This document shows, piece after piece, positions 22,280-33,838 of a DNA stretch of 64,000 nucleotides. The DNA comes from Sambucus nigra (Eukaryota; Streptophyta; Magnoliopsida; Dipsacales; Adoxaceae): contig OX422219.1 in assembly GCA_949130495.1 (NCBI GenBank), positions 263,051,111 to 263,115,110 on the forward strand, written 5' to 3'. The notes under the pieces are model-generated. The model did no database searches and was not told the origin of the DNA. It was given only the letters and a program-made list of their open reading frames with translations. The translations under genes were made by a program, and so were the position numbers. How positions within the stretch are numbered: the stretch's first letter is position 1; every line of letters begins with the position of its first letter.

Positions 22280-22291
22280 TTCTTATTTTAG
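22280..22291 (+). promoter_or_regulatory. Putative splice acceptor immediately before E gag ATG
   Basis: TTCTTATTTTAG directly followed by the gag ATG. With the donor at 19798 it would remove 2,493 bases including the palindrome array and the primer site. Prediction only. Confidence 0.48.
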
Positions 22292-23338
22292 ATGCCTCCA
22301 CGATGTGCACGAAGGGTTCCCAGAGATGCGACGCCAGAACCACAGCCCGCACCAGCTCAGGGCACGATGAATTCCGCCGAGGTTGCAGGCATTGTGGCTC
22401 AGGAGGTAAATGCCGCAATAGCTGTAGTTCAGCAGGCACCACCTCAGGCGCCGATAGCCGTGCCAGTTCAGGCAAATGCATTCCCGTCTGCTTGGGAACG
22501 TGTACGTGACGCTTTTCAGAAAGTGTATCCGCTAGAGTTTGCAGGCAGCTCAGATGTGGTAGTCTCGAGCCAGTGGAGGAAGGATATGCAGAGGCACTTG
22601 AGGATGTATGAGTGCACGGACGTTCAGAAGCAGGTGCTAGCTAATTTCAAGCTAGTTGGATCTGCACTGCAGTGGTGGGAGTCTATTACCCCCGTGGAGG
22701 AGAGGGATACTCTCACTATTCAGGACTTTTGGGTGCGGTTCGACCGCAAGTACTTTCCGTCAGCTGTTCACACGGAAATGAGGAGGAAACTGATGAATGT
22801 GAAGCAAGAGGGTAAGACTGTGGCCGAGTATGAGGCCGAATTCACCAATCTGTTGAATATCGTTCCAGATGAGATACCGACAGAAAAGAAGAAGATTGAG
22901 AAATTCACCGACGGGTTGACATGGAGGATTCGTCAGCACTTGTTAGGGAACCTCTCGTTAGCCACTTATTCTGATGTGGTTAACGCTGCATTGCTCCATT
23001 GCCAGGATCACCGCTTTCACATGACTGAGGGAAAATGATCGGGAGAGTCTAGCCATCAGTGTAGGACTGGAGGAAATGGTGCCAGTGGGGCACAATCTAT
23101 TCAGGGGCAGAGGCAGGGTGATCAGGGTACCCAGCAGGGGGATCACAAGAGGTTCAGGTCAGGGAACTTCAGGCACGGACAGGGAGGTTTTCGGAAGGGC
23201 CATCAGGGTCCGAACGGCCATCAGAACCAGCAGGGTCAGAATGGTCAGCATCAGTTTCAGCAGGTCCAGCAAGGCCAGTGGAGGAATGGTAACGGCCACC
23301 AGGGCCGGGGGCAGCAGGGACCGAGAGGGGGAAATTTT
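22292..23338 (+). pseudogene. Element E gag
   Basis: Gag capsid of a Tekay/Del-like chromovirus. Start chosen at MPPR, the first ATG after the acceptor-like site, matching B. A proline- and alanine-rich head is followed by the capsid core: SQWRKDMQRHLRMYECTD, LQWWESITPVEERDTLTIQD, FDRKYFPSAVHTEMRRKL, TVAEYEAEF, GLTWRIRQHLLGNLSLATYS. TGA at 23036-23038 replaces an expected Arg codon (CGA to TGA), after which the same frame continues through a Gln- and Gly-rich basic linker to the zinc knuckle. Apart from this stop it looks complete. Confidence 0.92.
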
Positions 23339-23884
23339 TTGAGGAAGTGTTTTGTTTGTGGCAAGACTGGCCATAAACTCCAGGACTGTCCTGATAGGGG
23401 CAGGGCCCCGCAACAACAGCAGGGTGCTCGACATGAGCCACAGAGGCCACTTTTTCCACCAGCCCTCCCAGCTCCAGCCCAGGTGCCAGCTCTTCCATCC
23501 ATTCCAGCAGTTCCTGTGCAGCAGGGACAATTACAGTATGGACGTGTCTATAACGTCCACCAGGCAGCAGCTCCGCAGGCACCACCCGCTATTGAGGGTA
23601 TGTTTCCTATCCATGGCACTATGGGTCGGGTATTGTTTGATACAGGGGATACACATTGTTTTATAGCTACACATTTCGCGAAGGCTTTAGGGTTGTTAGC
23701 TACGGCAGAGAGCACAGTGACGTGTGTAGACTCACCATTAGGGAGTGGGTCACTTATTTTCTTTATATGCCGGGGAGTGGGGTTAAAGATTGGTAGTCTG
23801 GTATTACCTGCAGATATGTTGGTATTAGATATGCATGTTCACGATGTGATTATCGGTATGGATTAGCTCGTTGATTATAGAGCC
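23339..23884 (+). pseudogene. Element E zinc knuckle and protease
   Basis: Same frame as gag. Knuckle CFVCGKTGHKLQDC (CX2CX4HX4C) at residues 4-17 of this segment, a Gln/Pro-rich linker, then aspartic protease LFDTGDTHCFIA (GAT at 23639-23641 is the catalytic Asp). C has DTGATHSF at the same place, so DTGD is a departure next to the active site. Downstream is the VIIGMD segment. TAG at 23864-23866 replaces a Trp codon (GMD then LVDY; C has MDWLVKY). No separate protease gene is expected; it would be cut from the polyprotein. Confidence 0.9.
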
Positions 23885-25235
23885 ATGATTGATTGCTTCG
23901 GTGGGAGCATTGTTTTTGCCATTCCGGGGCAAGAGATGTTTGTAGTGGCGATGCCTCGTCAAGAGGGAGGCTCGACCGCTCATTTGTATTACCTAGAGGA
24001 GGATACCTCTAAGGAGGTTGTGATTCCTTTAGATTCGATCCCAATTGTCAGGGAGTATTCTGATGTGTTTCAGGAGATACCAGGCCTACCCCCCAGTCGA
24101 GAGATAGACTTTGTTATAGACCTATTGCCCGATACGAGACCTATAGCACGCGCACCGTACCGGATGGCTCCGACAGAGATGCGAGAGCTACGAGATCAGA
24201 TAGAACAGCTGTTAGGTCAGGGCTTTATTCGCAGGAGTACCTCACCTTGGGGCGCTCCAGTTTTGTTTGTGAAGAAGAGAGATGGTTCACTGAGATTGTG
24301 TGTGGACTACAGAGAGTTGAATAAGGTCACGATACAGAATAAGTATCCGTTGCCTCGAATCGATGACTTATTCGACTAGTTGAGAGGAGCTTCTTTCTTC
24401 TCGAAGATTGATCTGAGATCGGGATACCATCAGTTGCGTATCAGGGAGGAGGATGCCTCGAAGACTACGTTCTTGTCGAGATATGGTTCTTACGAGTTTT
24501 GGGTTATGCCTTTTGGTTTGACCAACGCTCCAGCAGTGTTTATGGACTTGATGAATAGAGTGTTCAGGGATTTCCTAGATTAGTTTGTCATTGTCTTCAT
24601 CGATGATATTCTGGTTTACTCCAAGACAGAGGAGGAGCACGCCGAGCATTTGAGGCAAGTTTTGCAGACACTACGTCAGAATGAGTTGTATGCAAAGTAT
24701 GAGAAATGCGGGTTTTGGCTGAAGGAGGTCCAGTTTTTGGGACATATTATTTCCGATCGGGGAATATCTGTTGATCCAGGGAAGGTATCCGCGGTGAGGG
24801 AGTGGGGACAGCCCACGACACCAACGGAGATTCGTAGTTTCTTGGGTCTAGCAGGATACTACAGGAGGTTTATTCGGGGTTTTTCGAAGATAGCAGGTCC
24901 TTTGACACATCTGACTCGTAAGGGTGTGCCATTCATCTGGAGTGATGCCCGTCAGTTGGCATTCGATGAATTAAAGGATAAGTTGACCTCATCACCTGTG
25001 TTAGCATTGCCAAGACCGGGAGTTGAGTATTTGGTTTACACCGATGCATCTTTGCAAGGACATGGAGGTGTATTGCAGCAGGAGAGACAGGCCATAGCTT
25101 ATGCTTCCCGTAAGCTTAAGCCTCATGAGAAGAATTATCCCACTCATGACTTGGAGTTGGCGGTAGTTGTATTTGCCCTTCGAATATGGAGACATTATCT
25201 TTTGGGAGAAAAGTTTCAGTTGTTCACAGACCACA
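23885..25235 (+). pseudogene. Element E reverse transcriptase and RNase H
   Basis: Same frame as gag. RT start [62 protein letters not shown] at 24377-24379 for Gln (FD then LRG); [29 protein letters not shown] at 24581-24583 for Gln; active site [11 protein letters not shown] near 24594. Connection [15 protein letters not shown] and [20 protein letters not shown]; RNase [49 protein letters not shown]. One base is missing near 25236 (FTDHN instead of [10 protein letters not shown]), which moves the rest of pol to another frame. This enzyme would copy the element RNA in the cytoplasmic particle. Confidence 0.92.
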
Positions 25236-26925
25236 ATCCTTACAGTACCTATTCACGCAGAAGGAGTTGAATATGCAACAGCGAAGGTGGCTTGAGTTTG
25301 TGAAGGACTATCAGTTTGATATCCAGTATCACCCGGGAAAGGATAACGTGGTAGCAGACGTGTTGAGCCGTAGGCCAGCAGATGAAGTGGCAGAGGTGTG
25401 GAAGGCCAAGTGGAAAGAATTGGGACACCAGGATGCAGTGGCCCGATCATTCATGTCGGTAATGACTGTTACGCCGCAGATTATCACGAGAGTGGTAAAG
25501 GGACAAGCAGATGACTCGTTCTGTCAGGAGCAGATAGTTCGATTACTACCAGAGGGAGCCGAGTCCTATACCGTTAGCTCAGACGGGGGATTACGCTTCA
25601 ATAGGAGGTTAGTAGTTCCGGTAGGGGAGGAATTGAGGCACGAGGTGATGGCCGAGTCGCACGGCTCACGGTTCGCGGTACATCCCGGTGGGGACAAAAT
25701 GTACCAGGACATGAGACGTCAGTATTGGTGGAGCGGGATGAAGAGAGATATTGCCGAGTTTGTTTCCAAATGCTCCACTTATTAGCTAGTAAAAGTGGAT
25801 CATCAAAGACCGGCAGGACTGCTACAGCCGTTGGAGGTCCCGATGTGGATGTGGGAGAGCATATCCATGGACTTTATCATGGGGTTGCCTACGTCACAGA
25901 AAGGTCACGACTCCATTTGGGTAATTGTGTATAGGATGACCAAAGTCGCTCATTTTCTACCCGTAAGGACAGACTACACTGCGGGACAGTATGCCCAGCT
26001 CTTTATTGCAGAGATAGTGAGACTTCACGGTGTGCCCTTAAATATCGTGTCTGACCGAGACAAGATATTTGTTTCACGGTTTTGGGAGAGTTTTCAGGAG
26101 GCCATGGGCACGGAATTGCGGTTGAGTACGGCGTATCACCCGCAGACTGATGGGAAAATGGAGCATACAAACCAGATGTTGGAGGACATGCTACGTATGA
26201 GTATCATTGATTTTGGGGGTGGATGGGAGCAGTATCTTCCACTGGTGGAGTTTGCTTACAACAACTCCTACCAGTTCACCATTGGCATGGCTCCATTTGA
26301 GGCGTTGTACGGTAGACCTTGTCGTTCCCCAGCATGTTGGTTGGAGGTGGGGGACAACAAACTACTTGGGCCAGAATTGATTTAGGATACTTCGGCAAGG
26401 TTAGAATTGATTCGGAGTCGCATTCGGGTAGCTCGGGATCGGTAGAAGAGCTATGCTTATGCGAAGAGGTTCTTCAGAGAGTTCCAAGTGGGGGACCAGG
26501 TTTTGCTCAGAGTATCTCCTATGAAGGGGATTATGCGTTTCGGGAAGAAAGAGAAGTTGGCACCGAGATATGTGGGACCATTCCCTATTATTGAACGGAT
26601 TGGACCGGTTGCGTATAAGCTTGGGTTACCGGAGAATTTGCATCGGATTCACGATGTATTTCATATTTCCTCGCTAAGGAAATATCTTAGAGATAATTTG
26701 GCTCATTCTCATATTGCTTTGGAGGACATCGATCTCCAACCTGATAGCCCCTACGAGGAGGGGCCGATTGCTATTTTGGACCGAAGTGAGCGGAAATTGC
26801 GGTCAAAGATAGTTCCGTTAGTGCGTGTTCAGTGGCGACATCATAATGTCGAGGAGTCCACATGGGAGCGCGAGGATGAGATGCGCGAACGTTATCCAGA
26901 GTTGTTCTTACCAGGTACTTTCTAG
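25236..26925 (+). pseudogene. Element E integrase with chromodomain-like tail
   Basis: In the frame after the single-base loss. RNase H end (YHPGKDNVVADVLSRR), then the zinc-binding head with its two His (ESH...VHPGG, MYQDMRRQYWW), but the final Cys pair reads CSTY, so the second Cys (TCQLV in relatives) is Tyr. TAG follows at 25783-25785 (Gln). Core: SMDFIMGLP (Asp), NIVSDRDKIFVS (Asp), HPQTDGKMEHTNQMLEDML (Glu), so all three catalytic residues remain. TAGs for Gln at 26383-26385 and 26443-26445. Tail: LRVSPMKGIMRFGKK, YVGPFPIIERIGPVAY, HDVFHISSLRKY, then the chromodomain-like KIVPLVRVQWRHHNVEEST. The last stop, TAG 26923-26925, looks natural. Chromodomains of this clade can direct integration to heterochromatin. 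Confidence 0.9.
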
Positions 26926-26950
26926 TTCCGAATTCGGGACGAAATTCAGT

Positions 26951-26966
26951 TATTAGGGGGGAAGTA
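26951..26966 (+). other. Element E polypurine tract
   Basis: TATTAGGGGGGAAGTA directly before the 3' LTR. B has the same tract with one G fewer (47934-47948). Confidence 0.85.
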
Positions 26967-29929
26967 TGTAACACCCCGTATTTTTGTGATATTTATTTTA
27001 TGGGATTAATTAAATTAAATACGTATTAATTGGAAATTAATCCCGGTTAAAATACTAGCGAGATGCGAGTTGGTATTTGATTATAAGTGCATATATGATT
27101 ATATATGAATTTTGAATTTTGAAATTTATCGTGAGATTGAAATACGGCAATTTGGAAATTTTGTTGAGACACGTGTGACAGTCGCGTCATGGTATATAAT
27201 TATTTTAATTATAAAAGTGAATTTAAATTCTATTAACCGTATGGCCATTTTGAGTGCGCCAACGCGTCCGGAAGGGTCGAGATAGTCAGAAAACACTAGC
27301 CGGGGGTTTAGTTTGGGTTCCGGGGTATTTTTAGGCCATACCGGTAACATAAAGGGTATTTTGGTAATTTTGTACTTTTGGGAATTAAAAGTGACGAAAA
27401 TTAGTAAATTGGATCTGATGTGGATTTGACCTACTAAACCACTAACCAACCCATGTTAACCCAATAGGCTACGTAGGTTATTAGAATTTAGGTTTCTAAT
27501 ATTTTCCCAAAACAAACCCTAGCCACCATAGCTATTGGAGAAGAAAGCTTGGAAAGAGAGAGATAGAGGAGAAAAGCTTGGAGAGAGAGAGAGCTTCATC
27601 AAATCGTCATCAAAATCTGAGATTGAATCAAGGCAAGTGGTTTAATTTACGTTTTTATGGAGTAAATGCTTCTTCCATGCTTAGACTATCCAATAATCAT
27701 AATTAATTGGGAGATAATTGAAAACCCATGAAACTAGAGTTGTTAATAAATTTTGGAGATAGGTTTGCATGTAGAAATGTTATTGGAAGATCGAATTAAG
27801 AGAATCATAAGTTTATGTGTTATAAAAATGGATTTATTTCTGGAAATTGATGATTTATAATCTTAGGGTTTATGTTCTTGAATAATTGGGGGAAAGTGAT
27901 GAGACTTGTGATTTGGTGATGTTTAGGATGAATTATTCCCTTAAAACGCGTTATTATGTGACCTTGATACGTTTAGGATTGATTAGAGACCTTAAAACAT
28001 TGTTGGGACGAATTTTAGAGGAGAATTGAGGAGTAGAAATTGGTGAAAAACGAGTAGAAAATTCTGGGCTTGAATCTGGCCACTCGTTAGAAGACCTACC
28101 CAGGTCGTTCGAACGAGCTTCTAACGAGTTGACCATTGACTTCTAACGAGGGTGAAGTTTGTTCGATAAGATCGTTCGAACGAGATCTCGTTAGAAATCC
28201 CACTTCGTTCAAACGAGATATCGTTAGAAGACTCAGTTCGTTGGAACGAAGTCTCGTTCGAACAGCCTCGTTCGAACGAGACTTCGAACGAGTTGACAGA
28301 TTAGGCTTTTTAGCCTGTTTTGATCCCGAGTGCCCAGTAACCTTGTGCATAGGTAAAGATAGCCTTTCCTTGATGAGTAATTGATATATTTGGGATGTTT
28401 GGGATATAATGAGGAGTCAAACCTAGAAGTGTAGTTTGAACCTAAGGGAAAATATGAAGTAGGACGTGAGTGTCTATTACGATGTGAGCTATTGACGGCC
28501 TAATTAATTATACTAGCTGGGAACATATAAATGGTGTAGTATTATATGTCAGTACGAGAAGAGATATGTACCAATATATATTATGGTGATTACTAAGACG
28601 TGTGCATACTTAGTATATATGTATTGATTTTATGTGTATGACATACCTACCATGCTTGCTATCACGGGAGGTTTGCGTTCGCTTAGGTCCCTCTAATCCT
28701 TGTGTTTCCCAGATTTAGACTGGTTACCTCGATGAACATAGGTCAGAGAAGGACTTATTGGGATGTTAATAAGTCTGCTGATCGTGGGAGCGCAGGTATG
28801 TGCGTGACAAATGTGATGTGACTGTGTTCGCCTCCATTATTTGTGATGTTGTTATATGTGAACTATTCCTGAGAGATTTGGAATATGTAATCCTTATGTA
28901 CGTGATGTACCGGGATGGATAGCAGAGTATGTGTGCACCGTAGCTTAGTTTCGGGGTGCTTATATTGTATATTTATGTTGTGGAAAATATACACTTTATT
29001 ATGGGAACTTTCATATGGTATTGTGTGTATAAATTTGGAAAATATAAAAGGGATAATCTATAATGAGTTGTGTTGCTTTTATGGGAGAAACTGAATTTAC
29101 GTTAAGCCCCTATTTAAATGAGTTCATTGTAATGTAAATGGGAACCGAGTAATAAGAGTAGAACCTATGACAGTCTAGCTAGATATGATGTCACTTAGCT
29201 AGGGATTAGTGTCATTTTAGATGGGTACTTACGTTAGGAGTGCACATTTAGTCGAGAGGTGAGAATTGCATGTGAGTGCACGTCCTAACATGTACTTTTC
29301 ATTTAATGTTTTAAATGTTTTTAAAGCACTTGCAGGTTTTTAAAATATCTCCACATTCGGGCTCTGACCCGTTTGCTTTCAAATCTATTTTCTTGTAAAA
29401 CCATTTTAGGTGCCCAGCCACAAGGACACCACGCATAGGATTCTCATTCCGATGACGAGCTGTAGCTGTTTGTGGAAGTTACAGTGATTTGCTTTTAGAC
29501 GCTTCTATCAATTGGATTCCATGTTCAGTATTCCTCAGTTGTAGGGCATGTTGCCCAAATTCTATTAGAGACTTTTCCATTTCAGTTTTTCAGACTTTGG
29601 CATGTATTAATTCAGTATTCAGTATTTCGTTACTTATTTCAGTTGTGGGATTTGTTGTGAGGAGTTTTTCCTTCGGATTTATGTATATCATGTGATGGTT
29701 ATTCTATTATTTCGTTATGGTGAATGGTGATATTATTCTTGCTTTAAATCTTTTACTGCGTGTTAATCGGACTTTAATTAAAATTTGACATCTTACTTTT
29801 TAAATACTAGGTGGTTAGTAATAATAAAAATGTTTTCGACAATGATGATATTAACTGAGCCAACTTGGCATTTTGATTTAATTTAATAAAGGAGTAGCTA
29901 CCCGGTATTTAATTAGTCGGGGTGTCACA
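26967..29929 (+). repeat. Element E 3' LTR
   Basis: 2.96 kb, TGTAACACCCCG to GTGTCACA, a close match to the 5' LTR. Differences include several CG/TG exchanges, one 14-bp array unit missing near 28110, and TGACAAATG for TGACCCATG in the block shared with B (28810). Confidence 0.92.
28081..28297. repeat. CGTTCGAACG palindrome array in E 3' LTR
   Basis: Counterpart of 20248-20478, one 14-bp word shorter. Several words have single-base changes relative to the 5' copy, including one (TCGTTCGAACGAGATC) that is intact here but changed in the 5' LTR. Confidence 0.9.
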
Positions 29930-31366
29930 TCTTAGTGAATCCCAGTACAACTCTTTAGACCAATCAGGATTTGTTTTATCACCGCCTTTTTAGAACCCTA
30001 CGATCTAAGTCAATTTGTCTTGACTTAATCTTGGCCCTTGGTTTTGAGCCTGCCTCTCGAACCTTCTCCTCACCCTATAAAAGGGACCCTTCTCTCAGAC
30101 TTCGAAGACTTTTGCCTTTTTCATTTCCTCTGAGAAATTGAGAGAGAAGAAAGAGAAGAGAGATAAGAGAGACAAAACACAGAGAGAGAAGAGAGAGAGT
30201 TAGAAACCCTAACCCTATTCGTCAAACCTCTTCCATCCAAACTCAAACACTTAATCAAATACCTCCATATCCAAAACACTTCTCTGAGTGTTCTTGAGAG
30301 TTTGAGAATTTGAGTTGAGTTTGTTTTTGTTGCTATAACCTCGTGTTCACTTGATCTTGTTTTCAACTTAAACGTTTTACTCAGATCTACTTTCTGATTT
30401 CATAGAAATTTCAGATCTGATTTATTAATGTTACATTACACTTAGTTTCATTTTATTTCTCATCTTGAGAAATATATTGTTGATTATTTTGTTTAAAACG
30501 TTTGCTTACTTTGAAATCAACAATAAATGTTTTCTGTTTCTATTTCTTATAAAACTAAACCTTTGACCTAGTTTGGAATCTCACTTGGAGGTTTTCAATC
30601 TCGAAAAGTTTCTCTAAATTCTGAGATTGATTAAGACCTTGTATGTCTTCCTAGCAAGGTATCCGTGGATTCTGGGAATGATTTAAAGGTCAAATAAGGT
30701 GAAACGTTTTGTAAGAAGAAAGAAAAAGAAAAGATCACAGCATATAGTGTTATTGTAATTTGTTAGGACTGTTTGTACTTAATAAGTGTGTGTGTGTGCA
30801 TGCATGTGTTAGAAAGCACCTTCACAAACACTTTCACCCTACAACACGAAAAGTGTTGGTAATAAGATCTTGTGAATAAGAGTTGACCTAAAGTGCTGGA
30901 ACAAATCAGAAGTTAATAAACTGGGAGAACTACATCTACAATCAGAACTGCAGAGAAGCTTAAGGACACCAGAGGGTACATTCCTAAACTTATATAGGAC
31001 TGAGTTGTTTGCATGTTAGTTATATAGTTTGTAACTCATATATTTGTTTTAGTGGATTTTTCATTTTACTCCGTAGAGGGAGTCATGGATGTTTCCTCAA
31101 TTGGTGAGGTTTTACCACGTAAAAAACATCGTGAACATAATCTTTCTACATCTCCTCATCTCACTCTTGGTTGTGCTGAGTTTAAGATTTTTAAACTACT
31201 TTATAAACCTGTTATTCAATTCTTGAATAGATCCCGTACATACTGATTTATTAAACACATCTTGTGTTCAAATAGTTTGATTTTTACGAAAAGAGTTTCT
31301 TAAAAAAATAGATCAGAGTTACTTAAATTGTTTATTTTTAATAAACGGCTTTAGTAACATTTTTCA
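29930..31366 (+). repeat. Element D 5' LTR, second part (promoter and leader)
   Basis: Matches 41147-42582. It contains the TATA box, a purine-rich leader (GAGAGAGAAGAAAGAGAAG near 30142), a GT microsatellite (about 30787-30798) and the LTR end TTTTTCA. The small open frame at 31052-31246 recurs in the 3' LTR in decayed form and has no recognised domain. Confidence 0.9.
30076..30083 (+). promoter_or_regulatory. TATA box of D 5' LTR
   Basis: TATAAAAG in a CACCCTATAAAAGGGACCC setting. It is identical at 41289-41296 in the 3' LTR and is followed after about 60 bp by the purine-rich leader. A start site near 30105-30115 is expected from normal TATA spacing. Confidence 0.75.
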
Positions 31367-31368
31367 AT

Positions 31369-31380
31369 TGGTATCAGAGC
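31369..31380 (+). other. Element D primer binding site (tRNA-iMet)
   Basis: TGGTATCAGAGC, a perfect match to the common initiator-Met site, two bases after the LTR end TTTTTCA. Confidence 0.92.
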
Positions 31381-31440
31381 TTTGTAAACTTCTTTCAAAA
31401 GAGATCCTGTGTTTTTGAAATTGTTTTCTGAAAATCAATT

Positions 31441-32535
31441 ATGGACGAGAAAAATGAAAGATTTGGAAACTTGACCAGACCTCCAATCTTTGATGGAACC
31501 AATTTTGCTTACTGGAAAGTAAGGATGATTGCTTTCATTCAAGGAACTTTGGGAGATGATGTCTGGGACATTGTTGAAAATGGTTATATTTTTCCTACTA
31601 AACCAGCCAACGAAGGAAGTAATGAGAGGGTTAAGAAAGCTTTAAGTGAGTTCACTCAAGAAGAGAAACAAGTTTCTCGAAATAATAATAAAGGAAAGAA
31701 TGCCATATTTATGTCTATAAATGAACATGAGTTCAAAACAATCTCATCCTGTACCACTTCTAAGGAAGCTTGGGACACCTTAGTCACTGCTCATGAAGGA
31801 GACACTAGAGTTAAGGCTGCTAAAACCCAAATGCTTATTCAGCAATATAACTCCTTAATTATGTCTGAGACTGAGTCATTTGATGACTTCTATATGAACT
31901 TGACTGATATTGTGACCAAACTGCATGCTAATGGGCTAACTTATGACATACATGAAATTGTATCTAAAATTCTAAGATCATTACCACAGAAATTTGATAA
32001 TAAAAGATATGCCATTGAGGAAATGTGTGATCAAAATCTCACTCCTGAATTACTCAGTAGTAAACTAAGAACTGTGGAAATGGAACTAGAATTTAAGAAA
32101 CAATTGACTCAAACCAATAGGAAACAAACTAATTCCAATCTTAGCTTCTCTTCTAAGATAACTAAGCCTGAACTTATATTCCCCACTTATGATTCTGATG
32201 AGGAATGCAATATAGAGAGTTTGGACAATCAAATTGCCTTAATTACTAAACAGTTTAAGAAAATTATTAAGTTTAGAAACAAAGTGGAAAATAAACAAGG
32301 CAATTCAAATTATCCAACTTCCTCTAATCACAGGCCTCATGAGAAAAACCATGACAAAAATCATAAGGACTCTCACACTAGACCTAATAGAGACCTTAAG
32401 AAGACTGAATGCTATAGATGTGGTAAACTGGAGCACATTGCACAAGACTGTAGAGTTAACTTGAACACTCAAAATAAAAACACTAGATCCAACATTTGCA
32501 AAACATGGGATGATTCAAGTGACTCTGAAAAGTAG
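31441..32535 (+). pseudogene. Element D gag, N-terminal and knuckle part
   Basis: Copia-type Gag, 364 codons, starting at the first ATG after the primer site. It opens with MDEKNERFGNLTRPPIFDGT and FAYWKVRM, the usual start of plant copia capsids, then a UBN2-type helical domain (TSKEAWDTL, SFDDFYMNLTDIV, ILRSLPQKFD). A CX2CX4HX4C zinc knuckle, CYRCGKLEHIAQDC, spans residues 324-337. The TAG at 32533-32535 lies inside the expected polyprotein, since the frame continues EPESSDVFDPC. Gag of this type should continue into the tail at 32536-33581, so this is the intact front of a broken polyprotein. Confidence 0.87.
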
Positions 32536-33838
32536 GAACCTGAGTCATCTGATGTCTTTGATCCTTGCATGTCCTTCTTTGCTAAGATCATATATAATGA
32601 TGATGTGCTTATGCCTGTGTATGAGAATGCTTCTAGTAACTCTACTCCTCCTATTGAGAATCATGTTTATACTAATTTAGATGCTTTGATTATTGAGAAT
32701 GTTGCATATTCTACCTCGGGGTGTGTGAGTCAAAGGGATAGCGATAATGACGATGTCAATGGGTGTGTGAGTTTAACAAATGAATCTTTAGGGGTCACAC
32801 CACACTTAGTGACTCGGACAATGAAGACCTCCATAACATTCACACACTTTATGCTAAAACTCTCAAGAAAAGCACTAGATTGGAAAAGATTGTGAAAGAT
32901 CTCACTAAGAAGTTAGAAGATCTAAGCCTAATGGTTAAACTAAGTGCTGAAGAGTATACTACCCAATGCTTGACTCATAAAAGAGAAATCAAAATGTTTG
33001 ATGAAAAACTCAGAGATTTAAAAGAAACAAATGAAACTCTGGAGAAAAAATAGAAAGGGACATTGTTAGAATTGGAGCAAACTAAAGAAAAGACAGCAAC
33101 TGTTTTCAAAAAATTTATAAAATTTGAAAATAATTCAAAATGTTTTGATGAATTTGTTGCTGAATTAAAAACCAATTATGATGATCGAACTGGAATAGGG
33201 TTTTTCCCCAATTTGAAAACACAAACAAAATCCTTTGAAAGTATCAAGTTTGTGTCAGGTGGCAAAAGACCTATTGAAACATGCCCAGACTTTCATTCTC
33301 TAAAAACTGAGTTTGATTCAAAAAATCAAAATTTTAACATTGGGGAATCAAGTTGCTCTAAACATGAAAGTTCACCCAAGGCTAAATACGTCTGCCCTGA
33401 TATTAGGAAGAGTGTGTCTGCATTCAAAACTGTCACACCTTGGAATAGAGTTCAGCCTCCAAACTCTCCAAAACTTTTGTTTAGAGACTTTCCTAAGGAG
33501 ACCCCTATTCTGAGCTTTATTACTCCTACTACGACATTTATGGTCACTCTTTTGATGATTGTTATGCTAGGAGACTCGTAATACCTACCTATAATCCTTA
33601 TATCTACCAAAACTTTAACTATTCTTGGAGGAGTTGCAACAATTATATACTTCCTAGACAGCCAGATAGAAATTCTAATTATAGAAAGAGAAAGACCAAA
33701 CCTAAAAGAACATTTACTAGAAGGAATCCTAAGCACTTTCCTAAACCAAATGCCCAAGTCTTTCACAAATTTCAAAATCATGCGCAAAATGTTTTTCAGC
33801 AAAAATCTAAAGCTCGCAAATTTTATCAATTAAGAGCT
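32536..33838 (+). pseudogene. Element D gag tail: coiled-coil-like region and second, damaged zinc knuckle
   Basis: The long gag extension typical of SIRE-like copia elements. An acidic part (32569-32815) is followed, after a frameshift near 32815, by a charged heptad-like stretch (LEKIVKDLTKKLEDL, KETNETLEKK), a TAG, and ELEQTKEKTATVFKKF. Further on, 33521-33562 in another frame has the CX2CX4HX4C spacing, but both leading Cys are Tyr (YSYYDIYGHSFDDC), so metal binding would be lost. Then comes a basic stretch (RKRKTKPKRTF) and KTKAIWVRK, the normal lead-in to protease. At least two frameshifts and one stop are present. Confidence 0.75.

Larger units (their letters stand above)
19133..29929 (+). 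mobile_element. Element E: Ty3/gypsy chromovirus-type retrotransposon, best preserved
   Basis: 10.8-kb plus-strand element in D's 5' LTR. LTRs 19133-22109 and 26967-29929 are nearly identical (roughly one difference per 30-60 bases where I compared them), primer site 22112, polypurine tract 26951-26966. The target flanks share TCTT. With five bases (ATCTT) the terminal A of the element and the first A of the target overlap, so the duplication is TCTT or ATCTT minus one A. One gag-pol frame runs from 22292 to 26925, broken by seven stops and one single-base loss. As it is the innermost of five layers and the best preserved, it is probably the youngest of the stack. Confidence 0.93.
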
